NCBI GenBank assembly: GCA_017397695.1
Contig: JAFQIF010000066.1
Span: 28,933-92,932 of the forward strand
Length of the DNA stretch: 64,000 nucleotides
Direction of reading: 5' to 3'
DNA from: Clostridia bacterium
GTDB lineage: Bacteria > Bacillota_A > Clostridia > Christensenellales > Aristaeellaceae
Position numbers and translations under genes: made by a program. Each line of letters begins with the position of its first letter. The stretch's first letter is position 1. The notes beneath the pieces are model-generated. The model worked only from the letters and a program-made list of their open reading frames with translations. It was not told where the DNA came from and searched no databases. This document shows, piece after piece, positions 1 through 7,904 of this stretch.

Positions 1-426
1 GCATGGAGCAAGTCCAGTTCCTTTGGGGCGCCGCAGCCGACGCAGAATAACTGGAAACCAAAGACGGCTTATCAGACGGCGATTCCTGCCGGGCAGAAGC
101 AGAGCTTTGCCTCATGGAGTCGAGGCAGCGGTGCAGGCATGGGAAATACAGAGCGTGTTGGCGGCTTGAATGTTGCAGGTGTGCAGCGAGGTATGCAGCC
201 TAAGGCTGAACCAAAGGTAGTCAGGTCTTCTGCGCACGAGAGCACAGGTCCGTCGATTTTTGCTGCGGGCGATCATGTGCTGCATAAAAAGTTTGGCCGT
301 GGTGCGGTTGTCCGCGTCACAGGCAGCGGTTCGGACAGCAGGATCATGATCAGATTTGACGATACGCGCGTAGGCGTAAAAGAATTTGCGCTTTCCATTG
401 CGCCGATCATCAAGACGGAGGGATAA
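1..426 (+). CDS. pcrA: PcrA/UvrD-type ATP-dependent DNA helicase, C-terminal fragment
   Basis: The reading frame is open from the first base of the window and ends in TAA, so only the last 141 residues of a gene starting outside are present. The end has the conserved PcrA tail: GDHVLHKKFGRGAVV, then a short beta-rich segment closing with KEFALSIAPI. This Tudor-like tail in PcrA mediates contacts with RNA polymerase and other partners. The stretch before it is Gln/Ser/Pro/Lys-rich and looks disordered, as is usual between the helicase core and this tail. ligA starts 3 bases after the stop; a pcrA-ligA operon is standard in Firmicutes and supports the call. The catalytic core cannot be checked here. 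Confidence 0.87.
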   Translation, partial: AWSKSSSFGAPQPTQNNWKPKTAYQTAIPAGQKQSFASWSRGSGAGMGNTERVGGLNVAGVQRGMQPKAEPKVVRSSAHESTGPSIFAAGDHVLHKKFGRGAVVRVTGSGSDSRIMIRFDDTRVGVKEFALSIAPIIKTEG

Positions 427-429
427 CAG

Positions 430-2460
430 ATGGACGAACTGCAGCGTATGCGCGAACTGATTGACAGGCTGAATGCAGCGTCTCGCGTGTATTACGATGG
501 AAACGACGCCATCATGTCCGATGACGAGTGGGATGCGATGTATGCTGAACTTCGCAGGCTGGAGGAAGCGACGGGCGAACGCCTGCCGGATTCTCCGACG
601 CGTCGTGTAGGCGGCGAGGTGCTCTCCGGTTTTGCAGAGCATCGCCATATTGCGCGCCTGTGGAGCATGGATAAGGCACAGAGTGAGGAGGAGATTCTTG
701 CCTGGGCGCAGCGCTGTGGGAAGCTGACTAACGAAGCCGGCGGACTGCCGGAGAATTCCTACTGTGTGGAGTATAAGCTCGACGGACTCACGCTCAATCT
801 CACCTATGACGGCGGACATCTCGTCCAGGCAGCTACGCGCGGCAACGGGGAGGTTGGCGAAGCGATCCTCGCACAGGCGCAGACGATCCGCTGTATCCCG
901 CTGAGCATTCCCTTCAGGGGACGTATGGAGGTGCAGGGCGAGTGTATCATGCGTTTGTCCGCGCTGGAAAAATACAATGAAACAGCACAAGAACCGCTTA
1001 AGAATGCACGAAATGCCGCAGCAGGCGCGCTGCGCAATCTCGATCCGAAGGTGACGGCAAGCCGGAATCTGGATGCACTGTTTTATCAGGTGGGCTATAT
1101 CGAGGGGATAAGCTTTTCTTCTCAACAGGAAATGCTGGCTTTTCTGAAGGAAAACAATCTGCCTGCAAGCCCGTTTGCGGGCTATGCTGCGACGATTGAG
1201 GAAGCGCTTGCGCTCGTCAGGCAGATTGAGCAGGAGCGCGATTCGCTGGATTTCCTTATCGACGGTGCAACGATCAAGATTACCGATATGCGTACCCGTG
1301 AAGTGCTGGGTACGACGGATAAATTCCCGCGCTGGGCGGTTGCGTTTAAATTCGCCGCGCAGGAAACAGTCACCCGGCTTGAGGATATCTCCTGGGAATT
1401 GGGCAGAACCGGAAAGCTTACGCCGTTGGCGCATCTGGAGCCTGTGGATATCTGCGGTGTAACGGTGAAGCGCGCAACGCTCAACAACTACGGAGATATC
1501 TGCCGCAAGCGCGTACGTGTGGGCAGCGATGTTTGGGTACGCCGTTCCAACGATGTGATCCCGGAGATCATGGGCGTTGTATGGGATCAAGAGGGTGAAG
1601 CGCCGGAAACCGATATTCTTCCGCCGGATGCCTGTCCCGCCTGCGGCGGTCCGCTAACGCAGCGAGGAGCGCATATTTTCTGCCTCAATCGACAGAACTG
1701 CCGTCCGCAGGCGATTGCGCGTATGGCGCATTTTGCTTCCCGTCAGGGCATGGATATCGAATCTTTCAGCGAAAAAACAGCCGAGCTTTTCTATGATCAT
1801 CTCGGCGTGCGAAGCGCAGCGGATTTGTATCAGCTGGATAAGGCGAGCATGGTTGCGCTCAAAGGCTTTGGTGTCAAAAAAGCGGATAAGCTCCTTGCAG
1901 AACTGGAAAAGAGCAAAGATTGTGAGCTCGACGCATTTCTCTTTGCCATTGGCATACCCAATATCGGCAAGAAGACGGCGCGCGATCTGATGGAGCATTT
2001 CGGCTCGCTGGACAGCCTTATGCAGGCGTCACAGGAGGAACTCACCGCTTTGGATGATGTGGGCGGTATTGTCGCAACCTCCATCACGGAGTTCTTTGCA
2101 GATGAGGAGAACCAGACGTTTGTTCGCAGGCTTCTGGATTTCGGCGTTGCGCCCAAGATGCATGCCCAGGAGGCTGCCGGCAATCTGTTCGCCGGGATGA
2201 CGTTTGTTCTTACCGGCACACTGCCTACGCTTTCCCGTGCGCAGGCAGAGGAGATTATCAGAAAGAATGGCGGTAAGGCAGCAGGAAGTGTATCGAAAAA
2301 GACCAGTGTTGTGCTCGCGGGCGAAAGCGCGGGCAGCAAACTGGAAAAGGCGCAGAAGCTGGGTGTACGCATCATGGACGAAGCGGAGTTCCTCTCGCTT
2401 GTCGGTGGCGCTGTGCCGCGGGATGTAGTGCAGAAGCAGATGAGTCTGCTGGATATGTGA
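430..2460 (+). CDS. ligA: NAD+-dependent DNA ligase LigA
   Basis: 676 residues, the normal length for bacterial LigA, which seals nicks in replication and repair using NAD+. Domain order is complete: N-terminal Ia domain with the YYDGNDAIMSDDEWD segment, adenylation domain with the KLDG motif (nucleotidyl-lysine K116), OB fold, a Cys4 zinc finger (C402, C405, C418, C424), helix-hairpin-helix repeats (about 440-580) and a C-terminal BRCT domain (about 590-670). The spacing C418-x5-C424 is normal for the family. It follows the pcrA tail after 3 bases and is probably cotranscribed with it. A strong extended -10 promoter follows, so the next gene is likely a separate unit. Confidence 0.97.
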   Translation: MDELQRMRELIDRLNAASRVYYDGNDAIMSDDEWDAMYAELRRLEEATGERLPDSPTRRVGGEVLSGFAEHRHIARLWSMDKAQSEEEILAWAQRCGKLTNEAGGLPENSYCVEYKLDGLTLNLTYDGGHLVQAATRGNGEVGEAILAQAQTIRCIPLSIPFRGRMEVQGECIMRLSALEKYNETAQEPLKNARNAAAGALRNLDPKVTASRNLDALFYQVGYIEGISFSSQQEMLAFLKENNLPASPFAGYAATIEEALALVRQIEQERDSLDFLIDGATIKITDMRTREVLGTTDKFPRWAVAFKFAAQETVTRLEDISWELGRTGKLTPLAHLEPVDICGVTVKRATLNNYGDICRKRVRVGSDVWVRRSNDVIPEIMGVVWDQEGEAPETDILPPDACPACGGPLTQRGAHIFCLNRQNCRPQAIARMAHFASRQGMDIESFSEKTAELFYDHLGVRSAADLYQLDKASMVALKGFGVKKADKLLAELEKSKDCELDAFLFAIGIPNIGKKTARDLMEHFGSLDSLMQASQEELTALDDVGGIVATSITEFFADEENQTFVRRLLDFGVAPKMHAQEAAGNLFAGMTFVLTGTLPTLSRAQAEEIIRKNGGKAAGSVSKKTSVVLAGESAGSKLEKAQKLGVRIMDEAEFLSLVGGAVPRDVVQKQMSLLDM

Positions 2461-2505
2461 GCAGGTTGAAGCACAGAAACGCACATATTTCCGTACAGTT
2501 TTGTC

Positions 2506-2534
2506 TTTCCAATTTCTGTATCTGGTGGTATAAT
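2506..2534 (+). promoter_or_regulatory. vegetative promoter upstream of yicC
   Basis: A TTTCCA -35 and a perfect TATAAT -10 are separated by 17 bases. The -10 is preceded by TGG, giving an extended -10. It lies about 38 bases upstream of the GTG start of yicC and probably drives yicC-remA-gmk-rpoZ-coaBC. Confidence 0.65.
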
Positions 2535-2572
2535 ATAAAGATCGAATATGCTGCTAAAGGAGTGTACATTCC

Positions 2573-3445
2573 GTGAAGAGCATGACAGGCTATGGCCGCT
2601 GCCATATTGAAGAAGATGGACGTGAGATGACCGTAGAGGTCAAGAGCGTTAACCATCGCTTTCTGGATATTTCATACAGGCTTTCGCGTGCCCTGTCCTT
2701 TCTGGACGATGTGGTGCGCAAGGGGGTTGGCGCAAAGCTGGCCCGTGGTCATGTTGATGTGTTCGTCAGCTATGCGAATCATCGTCAGGACGCGAAAGAA
2801 GTCCGCGTGGATACTGCGCTGGCGGTGGCGTATAAGCAGGCGCTTGGCGAATTGGCCGCTGCTGTGGGCAAGGATGCAGATGTGCCGCTCACAGATTATG
2901 CCCGCCTGCCGGACGTGCTGACTGTGCAGGAAAAAGAAGAGGATCAGCAGGCTGTGCGCGATCTGTTTGAGCGTGCGCTGTCCGGTGCGCTGGATAGCTT
3001 GATTGTCATGCGAGAGCAGGAAGGCGAGCGGATGTGCGCGGACATCCTTGAGAAGATTGCGAACATCGAAAGCATCCGCAATCAGGTCGCTGAGCGGGCG
3101 CCGCTGGTGGTCAGTGAATATCGCGATAAGCTCCATCAGCGTATCGCTGCGCTGACTGAGGGTGAGATTGACGAGGCACGCCTGATTACAGAGGTGGCGA
3201 TCTTTGCCGATCGTGCCGCGATTGACGAGGAACTTGTGCGTCTGCTCAGCCATATCGCAGCGATCCGCGATACAGTAAAGCTGGCTGAGCCGGTAGGCCG
3301 AAGGCTCGATTTCCTCGTGCAGGAACTCAACCGCGAAGTCAATACCATTGGCTCCAAAGCCAGTGACACCATGATCGCGCAGGCTGTCGTTTCTGCCAAG
3401 GGCGAAATTGAAAAGCTGCGCGAGCAGGTACAGAATGTGGAGTAA
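2573..3445 (+). CDS. yicC: YicC-family endoribonuclease
   Basis: 290 residues with both family signatures: the N-terminal MKSMTGYGR and the C-terminal DUF1732 region around QELNREVNTIGSKA. E. coli YicC is an endoribonuclease acting on small RNA and mRNA; the Firmicute homologues are less studied. The start is GTG, supported by AAAGGAG about 10 bases upstream and by the conserved N-terminus starting there. It opens the yicC-remA-gmk-rpoZ-coaBC cluster, a conserved Clostridia gene order. The 204-base gap after it holds palindromic repeat units rather than a clean terminator, so readthrough to remA is possible. Confidence 0.93.
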   Translation: MKSMTGYGRCHIEEDGREMTVEVKSVNHRFLDISYRLSRALSFLDDVVRKGVGAKLARGHVDVFVSYANHRQDAKEVRVDTALAVAYKQALGELAAAVGKDADVPLTDYARLPDVLTVQEKEEDQQAVRDLFERALSGALDSLIVMREQEGERMCADILEKIANIESIRNQVAERAPLVVSEYRDKLHQRIAALTEGEIDEARLITEVAIFADRAAIDEELVRLLSHIAAIRDTVKLAEPVGRRLDFLVQELNREVNTIGSKASDTMIAQAVVSAKGEIEKLREQVQNVE

Positions 3446-3458
3446 CGGGGAGAGGAAG

Positions 3459-3623
3459 TTGGGACTGCCGTCCCAAGCCTACTTGGGGATATTGTCCCCA
3501 GCGCCCGTCTTCGCTGCGCATACGCGCAGCGGAAAATAAACGATAATTTGCTTAAACCGCCGCGAAGCGGAAGAAGGGAGTCTGAGGGATGAAATCCCTC
3601 AGGCGGAGTTTGAGGCGGCAGCT
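3459..3623 (+). repeat. dispersed palindromic intergenic repeat, copy A (two units, one inverted)
   Basis: The yicC-remA gap holds a chain of small hairpins: TTGGGA/TCCCAA (3459-3476), TGGGGA/TCCCCA (3484-3500), CGCTGCG/CGCAGCG (3512-3531), CCGC/GCGG (3557-3570) and GAGGGAT/ATCCCTC (3584-3600). The second part shares AAACCGCCGCGAAGCG-type sequence with 40261-40285. The reverse complement of the first part closely matches 18001-18040, including GGGGACAATRTCCCC. This is a repeat family, not a gene. Confidence 0.7.
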
Positions 3624-3649
3624 TCAATGTTTCCCTTCCCGGAGGAAAC

Positions 3650-3925
3650 ATGGATATCAAGCTTATTAACGTCGGCTACGGAAATTTCATTTCTTCCAGT
3701 CGAATCATTGCGATTATCGGCCCGGAAAGCGCGCCGGTCAAGCGCATCATTCAGGAGGCAAAGGAAGAGCGCCGTCTGATCGATGCGACGTATGGCCGTC
3801 GTACCCGAGCAGTCATCATTTCTGACAGCGACCACGTGATTCTCTCGGCTGTGCAGCCGGAGACAATCGCGCATCGCTTTGACGTCAAGGACAACACCAC
3901 GATCGTGGAGGAGGAAGAACCCTGA
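3650..3925 (+). CDS. remA: RemA/YlzA-family regulatory protein (DUF370)
   Basis: 91 residues, the full length of the family, with typical segments [15 protein letters not shown] and [21 protein letters not shown]. In Bacillus subtilis RemA is an arc-shaped oligomeric DNA-binding protein activating biofilm matrix and osmoprotection genes; the role here is inferred from that. A GGAGG motif precedes the ATG. The stop overlaps the gmk start by one base (TGATG), so the two are translationally coupled. The gene is conserved next to gmk across Firmicutes, including species that make no Bacillus-type matrix. Confidence 0.93.
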   Translation: MDIKLINVGYGNFISSSRIIAIIGPESAPVKRIIQEAKEERRLIDATYGRRTRAVIISDSDHVILSAVQPETIAHRFDVKDNTTIVEEEEP

Positions 3926-4506
3926 TGGATCAGCAAAAGAAGGGCACGCTCTTTGTCTTTTCCGGACCGTCCGGCGTGGGCAAGGGTACGCTTAACGCTA
4001 AGCTCTTTGCCGAGTATGGCGAGCAGATGGCTTTTTCCGTCTCCGCGACTACGCGCGCGCCGCGCGAGGGCGAGATTGACGGAACGCACTACTTTTTCAT
4101 CACGAAGCAGGAGTTTGAAGCGCGTATCGCGAATAATGATTTCTTGGAGTATGCGCAGTTTGCCGGCAATTGCTATGGCACGCCTAAATCCTACGTGATG
4201 AGTCTGCTGGAAGCGGGCAAGAACGTCCTGCTGGAGATTGAGGTGCAGGGTGCGATGCAGGTGATGGAGCGCATGCCGGAATGCGTGAGCATCTTTGTGC
4301 TGCCGCCCAGCTTTGAGGAACTTGAGCGTCGCCTGCGTGGGCGCGGTACAGAAACCGAAGAAAAGATTCAGGCCCGGTTGGAAACCGCCCGCGGCGAACT
4401 CGAACATGCCCACAGGTATCGGTACCAGGTGGTCAATGGCGGCGACCTAGAAGCGGCCTATCAGGAGCTGCGCAGCATCTATCTGAAGGAAACGGGCCAG
4501 AATTAA
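3925..4506 (+). CDS. gmk: guanylate kinase
   Basis: 193 residues. Phosphorylates GMP to GDP with ATP in the cytoplasm. The P-loop GPSGVGKGT lies at residues 14-22, and the GMP-binding region follows with SATTRAPREGEIDG and the YAQFAGNCYGTPK segment. A conserved LEIEVQGAMQV strand is present. The length is slightly below the usual 200-210 because the C-terminus is short. It overlaps remA by one base and is followed by rpoZ, the usual Firmicute order in which guanine nucleotide supply and transcription genes sit together. Confidence 0.96.
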   Translation: MDQQKKGTLFVFSGPSGVGKGTLNAKLFAEYGEQMAFSVSATTRAPREGEIDGTHYFFITKQEFEARIANNDFLEYAQFAGNCYGTPKSYVMSLLEAGKNVLLEIEVQGAMQVMERMPECVSIFVLPPSFEELERRLRGRGTETEEKIQARLETARGELEHAHRYRYQVVNGGDLEAAYQELRSIYLKETGQN

Positions 4507-4522
4507 CGTTTATCATTTGTAT

Positions 4523-4551
4523 TGCAGGAGCCTGCATGAAAAGACATGCAG
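4523..4551 (+). other. overlapping alternative hairpins in the gmk-rpoZ gap
   Basis: Two mutually exclusive hairpins share bases: TGCAG/CTGCA (4523-4536) and CTGCATG/CATGCAG with loop AAAAGA (4532-4551). The T-run GTATTTTTC begins about 14 bases later, too far for a standard terminator. This may be a weak attenuator or processing site. The function is unproven. Confidence 0.3.
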
Positions 4552-4626
4552 CGAATGCCGGAGTATTTTTCTATGTAACTGTGTCGGAAATGGAAGCGGG
4601 TACAGCCCGCAGAGGAGGACTTCGTT

Positions 4627-4848
4627 ATGTCTATGACCAATCCCAACATTCTGCAGCTGCTGGAAAAGGCGGACTGCCGTTATACCCTCGTGGTTGAGGT
4701 TTCCAAGCGTGCCCGTCAGCTGGTGGATGGTATTCCGCCGCTGATTGACGCTAAGGACAAGGAGAATATGCCCGTCTCCATTGCGGTTGATGAGGTCAAT
4801 CGTGGCCTGATCACCTACGAGCGCAGCGCTGAGATCGATGTCAAGTAA
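4627..4848 (+). CDS. rpoZ: DNA-directed RNA polymerase omega subunit
   Basis: 73 residues, typical of the short Firmicute omega, which binds the beta-prime C-terminus and helps RNA polymerase assembly. The CRYTLVVEVSKRARQL segment is the conserved omega helix region, and VDEVNRGLITYE matches the family C-terminal part. A strong AGAGGAGG site lies 5' of the ATG. The last 11 bases overlap the start of coaBC. Upstream, a 120-base gap separates it from gmk and contains alternative hairpins but no clear promoter, so it is probably transcribed with gmk. Confidence 0.93.
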   Translation: MSMTNPNILQLLEKADCRYTLVVEVSKRARQLVDGIPPLIDAKDKENMPVSIAVDEVNRGLITYERSAEIDVK

Positions 4849-6046
4849 AAAAACATGCATTGTCCTCGGTGTTACCGGGGGCATTGCTGCATATAAGGCT
4901 TGCGAGTTGCTTCGTCTGCTGCAAAAGCGGGGCATGGATGTGTATGTGGTGATGACGAAGCATGCGACGCAGTTTGTCGCGCCGCTCACATTTGAAACGC
5001 TTTCAGGCCATCCGGTTGCCGTGGATACATTTGAGCGTCCGGCGACATGGGAGGTGGAGCATATTGCTCTGGCCAAGCGTGCAGATCTGTTTCTGATCGC
5101 GCCTGCTACAGCCAATATCATCGGCAAAATGGCCAATGGCATTGCTGATGACATGCTCTCCACAACTGTCATGGCGACAAAAGCGCCTGTAATGATCGCT
5201 CCAGCCATGAATACCGGTATGTGGGATAATCCTGCAACGCAGCAGAATATTCAGACGCTCATTTCCCGCGGTGTGCATGTCGTTGCGCCTGCAACAGGAC
5301 ATCTGGCCTGCGGTGACAGTGGCGCGGGTAAGCTGGAAGACGTTGCCGTAATCGCGGAGCGTGCGATTGCTGTGCTTCAGGCAACGGAAAAGAGGCGCGA
5401 TATGCAGGGCCTTCGCGTGATGGTGACTGCTGGCCCGACGCGCGAGGCGCTTGATCCTGTGCGCTATATTTCCAATCGATCCTCCGGAAAGATGGGCTTT
5501 GCCATCGCGCGGGAAGCTGTGGAGCGCGGCGCGCAGGTTACGCTGCTTACCGGTCCGGTGGCCATCGAGCCGCCCAAGGGTGTCACCGTTGTACCGTTCA
5601 CTACAACGCAGGATCTGCTTGACCGAGCACTGGAGCATGCGCAGCATCAGGATATCATCATTCAGTCTGCTGCGCCTGCAGATTATCGTGCCAGAGAGAT
5701 CGCCGATAAAAAGATCAAGAAGCAGAACGGCGAGGGCATGACGATCGAGCTGGTAGAGAATCCGGACGTCGCTGCGACGATCGGAAAGAGCAAGCGGGCA
5801 GATCAAACGTTTGTCGGCTTTGCTGCTGAAACGAACGATGTGCTTGAACATGCCAAGGGGAAACTGGCCAAAAAGAACCTGGATATGATCGTAGCCAACG
5901 ACGTGACTGTGCCTGGCGCAGGATTTGACGTAAATACCAATATCGTGACGCTGATCACAAAGGATAATATGACGTCACTGCCTTTGCTTTCCAAGGATGA
6001 AGTTGCCGAGTGTATTCTGGATGAGGTCTTGAAGCTGCGCGCATAA
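4838..6046 (+). CDS. coaBC: bifunctional phosphopantothenoylcysteine decarboxylase / phosphopantothenate-cysteine ligase
   Basis: 402 residues catalysing two steps of coenzyme A synthesis: ligation of cysteine to 4'-phosphopantothenate, then decarboxylation using FMN. The N-terminal CoaC half has H75, N125 (PAMNTGMW) and C158 (GHLACGDSG), at the positions known to be catalytic in the E. coli enzyme. The C-terminal CoaB half starts near residue 190 and has RYISNRSSGKMG and the ENPDVAATIG region. The ATG lies inside the end of rpoZ (11-base overlap), so translation is probably coupled. An intrinsic terminator follows, ending the yicC-to-coaBC unit. Confidence 0.96.
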   Translation: MSSKKTCIVLGVTGGIAAYKACELLRLLQKRGMDVYVVMTKHATQFVAPLTFETLSGHPVAVDTFERPATWEVEHIALAKRADLFLIAPATANIIGKMANGIADDMLSTTVMATKAPVMIAPAMNTGMWDNPATQQNIQTLISRGVHVVAPATGHLACGDSGAGKLEDVAVIAERAIAVLQATEKRRDMQGLRVMVTAGPTREALDPVRYISNRSSGKMGFAIAREAVERGAQVTLLTGPVAIEPPKGVTVVPFTTTQDLLDRALEHAQHQDIIIQSAAPADYRAREIADKKIKKQNGEGMTIELVENPDVAATIGKSKRADQTFVGFAAETNDVLEHAKGKLAKKNLDMIVANDVTVPGAGFDVNTNIVTLITKDNMTSLPLLSKDEVAECILDEVLKLRA

Positions 6047-6058
6047 ATTGCATCATTT

Positions 6059-6091
6059 CTGCCGCTTTCCGTGAGGAGAGCGGCAGTTTTT
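6059..6091 (+). terminator. intrinsic terminator after coaBC
   Basis: CTGCCGCT and AGCGGCAG form an 8-pair stem with an 11-base loop, followed directly by TTTTT. It closes the yicC-coaBC transcription unit. Confidence 0.85.
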
Positions 6092-6124
6092 GCGTGTAAT
6101 TTGGACGTTTTGAAGCTGTCAATC

Positions 6125-6153
6125 TTGACGGCGTGCAGATTTGCGCCTATAAT
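6125..6153 (+). promoter_or_regulatory. vegetative promoter upstream of the 6210 gene and secDF
   Basis: TTGACG, 17 bases, TATAAT: one mismatch from a perfect sigma-A promoter. It lies 57 bases before the start of the small gene at 6210 and is the only clear promoter ahead of secDF. Confidence 0.75.
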
Positions 6154-6209
6154 GGAGAGTACTTGAATTATGGGTTTTCCTAACCTTGCGCGAGAGGAGG
6201 CGGAGAAGC

Positions 6210-6566
6210 ATGGAGAAAAAAGCCGAACGATCGATTGTTTTGCTTGCTGTGCTCTTCGTCTTCGCCTGTTTGCTGCTTAGCGGCGGTTGGCGGCTGATCG
6301 GCACTTCCTGCGAGGCCTCCCCTGATTCAGTCCGGCAGCAGATGCCGGTCCGGGCAGCGATTACGAGTATGCCTGCGCCTTGCTCAGAACTGGGCGCAGC
6401 GCCGACCCGCGGACAGATTGCACTGCGATTTGTAGCCGCACCTGCCTCGGAAAACCTCAACCTGAGCCTCTGTGTATTGTGTGATGCCAACGGCAACGTG
6501 CTCGCCGGCAAAACATATCTGCACACGGTGTATCAGGCATTTACGCTGGGTGACGGGTTTGTGTAA
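6210..6566 (+). CDS. small membrane-anchored protein of unknown function
   Basis: 118 residues from the ATG at 6210, chosen because GAGAGGAGG lies about 10 bases upstream; a GTG 24 bases earlier is less well placed. A short Lys/Glu-rich cytoplasmic start is followed by one hydrophobic segment (about residues 9-25, IVLLAVLFVFACLLLSGGW), then an extracytoplasmic Ala/Pro-rich region. The C-terminal part alternates hydrophobic strands (IALRFVAAP, LNLSLCVLCDANGNVLAG) and could be a small beta domain. No family is recognised. It has its own strong promoter and lies 58 bases before secD, so it is probably cotranscribed with secDF. Confidence 0.6.
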   Translation: MEKKAERSIVLLAVLFVFACLLLSGGWRLIGTSCEASPDSVRQQMPVRAAITSMPAPCSELGAAPTRGQIALRFVAAPASENLNLSLCVLCDANGNVLAGKTYLHTVYQAFTLGDGFV

Positions 6567-6624
6567 GAAACGCAGAGTTTCTGCATAAACACCGATCAAA
6601 CAAGATAAAGAGAGGAAAATCACT

Positions 6625-7887
6625 ATGGCGAACAAGAACGCAAAGCAGAAGAATCCGCGCACCCGCGCGATCGTCTCGCTCGTTGCCATCCTGGTGGTTG
6701 TCGCGGTCTGCGGATACGTGGCGCTGTTTGGTATCGGCAAGGGTACGATGATCAATTACGTAAAGCCCTGGGGCGAAGCGATCTCCCTGGGTCTTGACCT
6801 GCGCGGCGGCGTGTATACCGTGTATGCTGCGGATAACGATGGCAGTGCCGACTTCGAGACGAAGATGAGCTCTACCGTTTCTATCCTTACCAGCCGACTG
6901 ACCCGTCAGGGCTTCACCGAGGCGACCGTGACCCGCCAGGGTACCGATCGCATCCGTGTTGAGATTCCGAACGTGTCTGATCCGAACGAGATTCTGCGTA
7001 TCATTGGTACCCCGGCTCAGCTGGATTTCATGGATGAAGCCGGCAATGTGCTCATGGAAGGCTCCATGATCAAGAATGCTGCCGCTTCTCAGGATGAGAA
7101 CGGCCTGCCGTGCGTGGCCTTCGAGCTTAATGATGAGGGCGCGAAGATCTTTGCTGAGGCGACCGCTGCGAACCTGAACAAGACCATCGCGATCACGCTG
7201 GACGGTGAAGTGATCTCTGCGCCAACCGTCAATTCCGTTATCGCGGGCGGTCAGGGCCAGATTACCGGCAACTTTACCGCTGACGAGGCCAAGAACCTGG
7301 CGACCCTCATTCTCTCCGGCGCTCTGCCGCTGAATCTGACCCAGCTCGAGGTCAGCGCTATCTCTGCGACCCTGGGTGTTGAGGCGCTTGATAAGGCGAT
7401 TCTCGCTGGTGCGATCGGCGTGGCGCTGGTCATGCTCTTCATGCTTTTCCGTTACCGCATCTGCGGTCTGGTGGCCGATATCGCGCTCGCTATCTATATC
7501 ATGGCTGTCGTGCTGCTGCTGGCGCTTACCGGTGCGCAGCTGACTCTGCCGGGCGTTGCGGGTATTATCCTGGGCATCGGTATGGCTGTCGACGCGAACG
7601 TTGTCATCTTCGAGCGTATCCGCGAGGAACTTAAGGTTGGCCGTCCGCTGCCGTCCTCCATCAAGAAGGGCTTCGCCAACGCGCTGACCGCAATCATCGA
7701 TGCGAACGTTACCACCATCATTGCGGCTGTTGTGCTCTATGCCTTCGGTACCGGCACCATCCGTGGTTTTGCGCTTACGCTGGGCATCGGCGTTGTGACT
7801 TCTATGTTCACTGCGATCTTTGTTACCCATAAGCTCCTGGATATCTTTGCCGACCTGGGCATCAAGAACCAGAAGCTCTACGTGTAA
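6625..7887 (+). CDS. secD: protein translocase subunit SecD
   Basis: 420 residues. SecD and SecF use the proton motive force to pull exported proteins through SecYEG on the outer face of the membrane. Visible features are an N-terminal membrane segment (about 12-34), the conserved DLRGGVYTVY start of the periplasm-side P1 domain, then five more membrane segments with GMAVDANVVIFERIREEL, the signature of the SecD/RND-type membrane domain. It is shorter than E. coli SecD (615) because most of the large external domain is reduced, as is usual in Firmicutes. AGAGAGG precedes the ATG. secF follows after 17 bases. Confidence 0.95.
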   Translation: MANKNAKQKNPRTRAIVSLVAILVVVAVCGYVALFGIGKGTMINYVKPWGEAISLGLDLRGGVYTVYAADNDGSADFETKMSSTVSILTSRLTRQGFTEATVTRQGTDRIRVEIPNVSDPNEILRIIGTPAQLDFMDEAGNVLMEGSMIKNAAASQDENGLPCVAFELNDEGAKIFAEATAANLNKTIAITLDGEVISAPTVNSVIAGGQGQITGNFTADEAKNLATLILSGALPLNLTQLEVSAISATLGVEALDKAILAGAIGVALVMLFMLFRYRICGLVADIALAIYIMAVVLLLALTGAQLTLPGVAGIILGIGMAVDANVVIFERIREELKVGRPLPSSIKKGFANALTAIIDANVTTIIAAVVLYAFGTGTIRGFALTLGIGVVTSMFTAIFVTHKLLDIFADLGIKNQKLYV

Positions 7888-7904
7888 GGCAGGAGGGAAA
7901 TATC

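Noticed and set aside
4535..4696. 53-codon open frame starting in the gmk-rpoZ gap
   Set aside because: It runs out of frame into rpoZ, has no family match, and its AGGAG site overlaps a hairpin; rpoZ itself has a better ribosome site.
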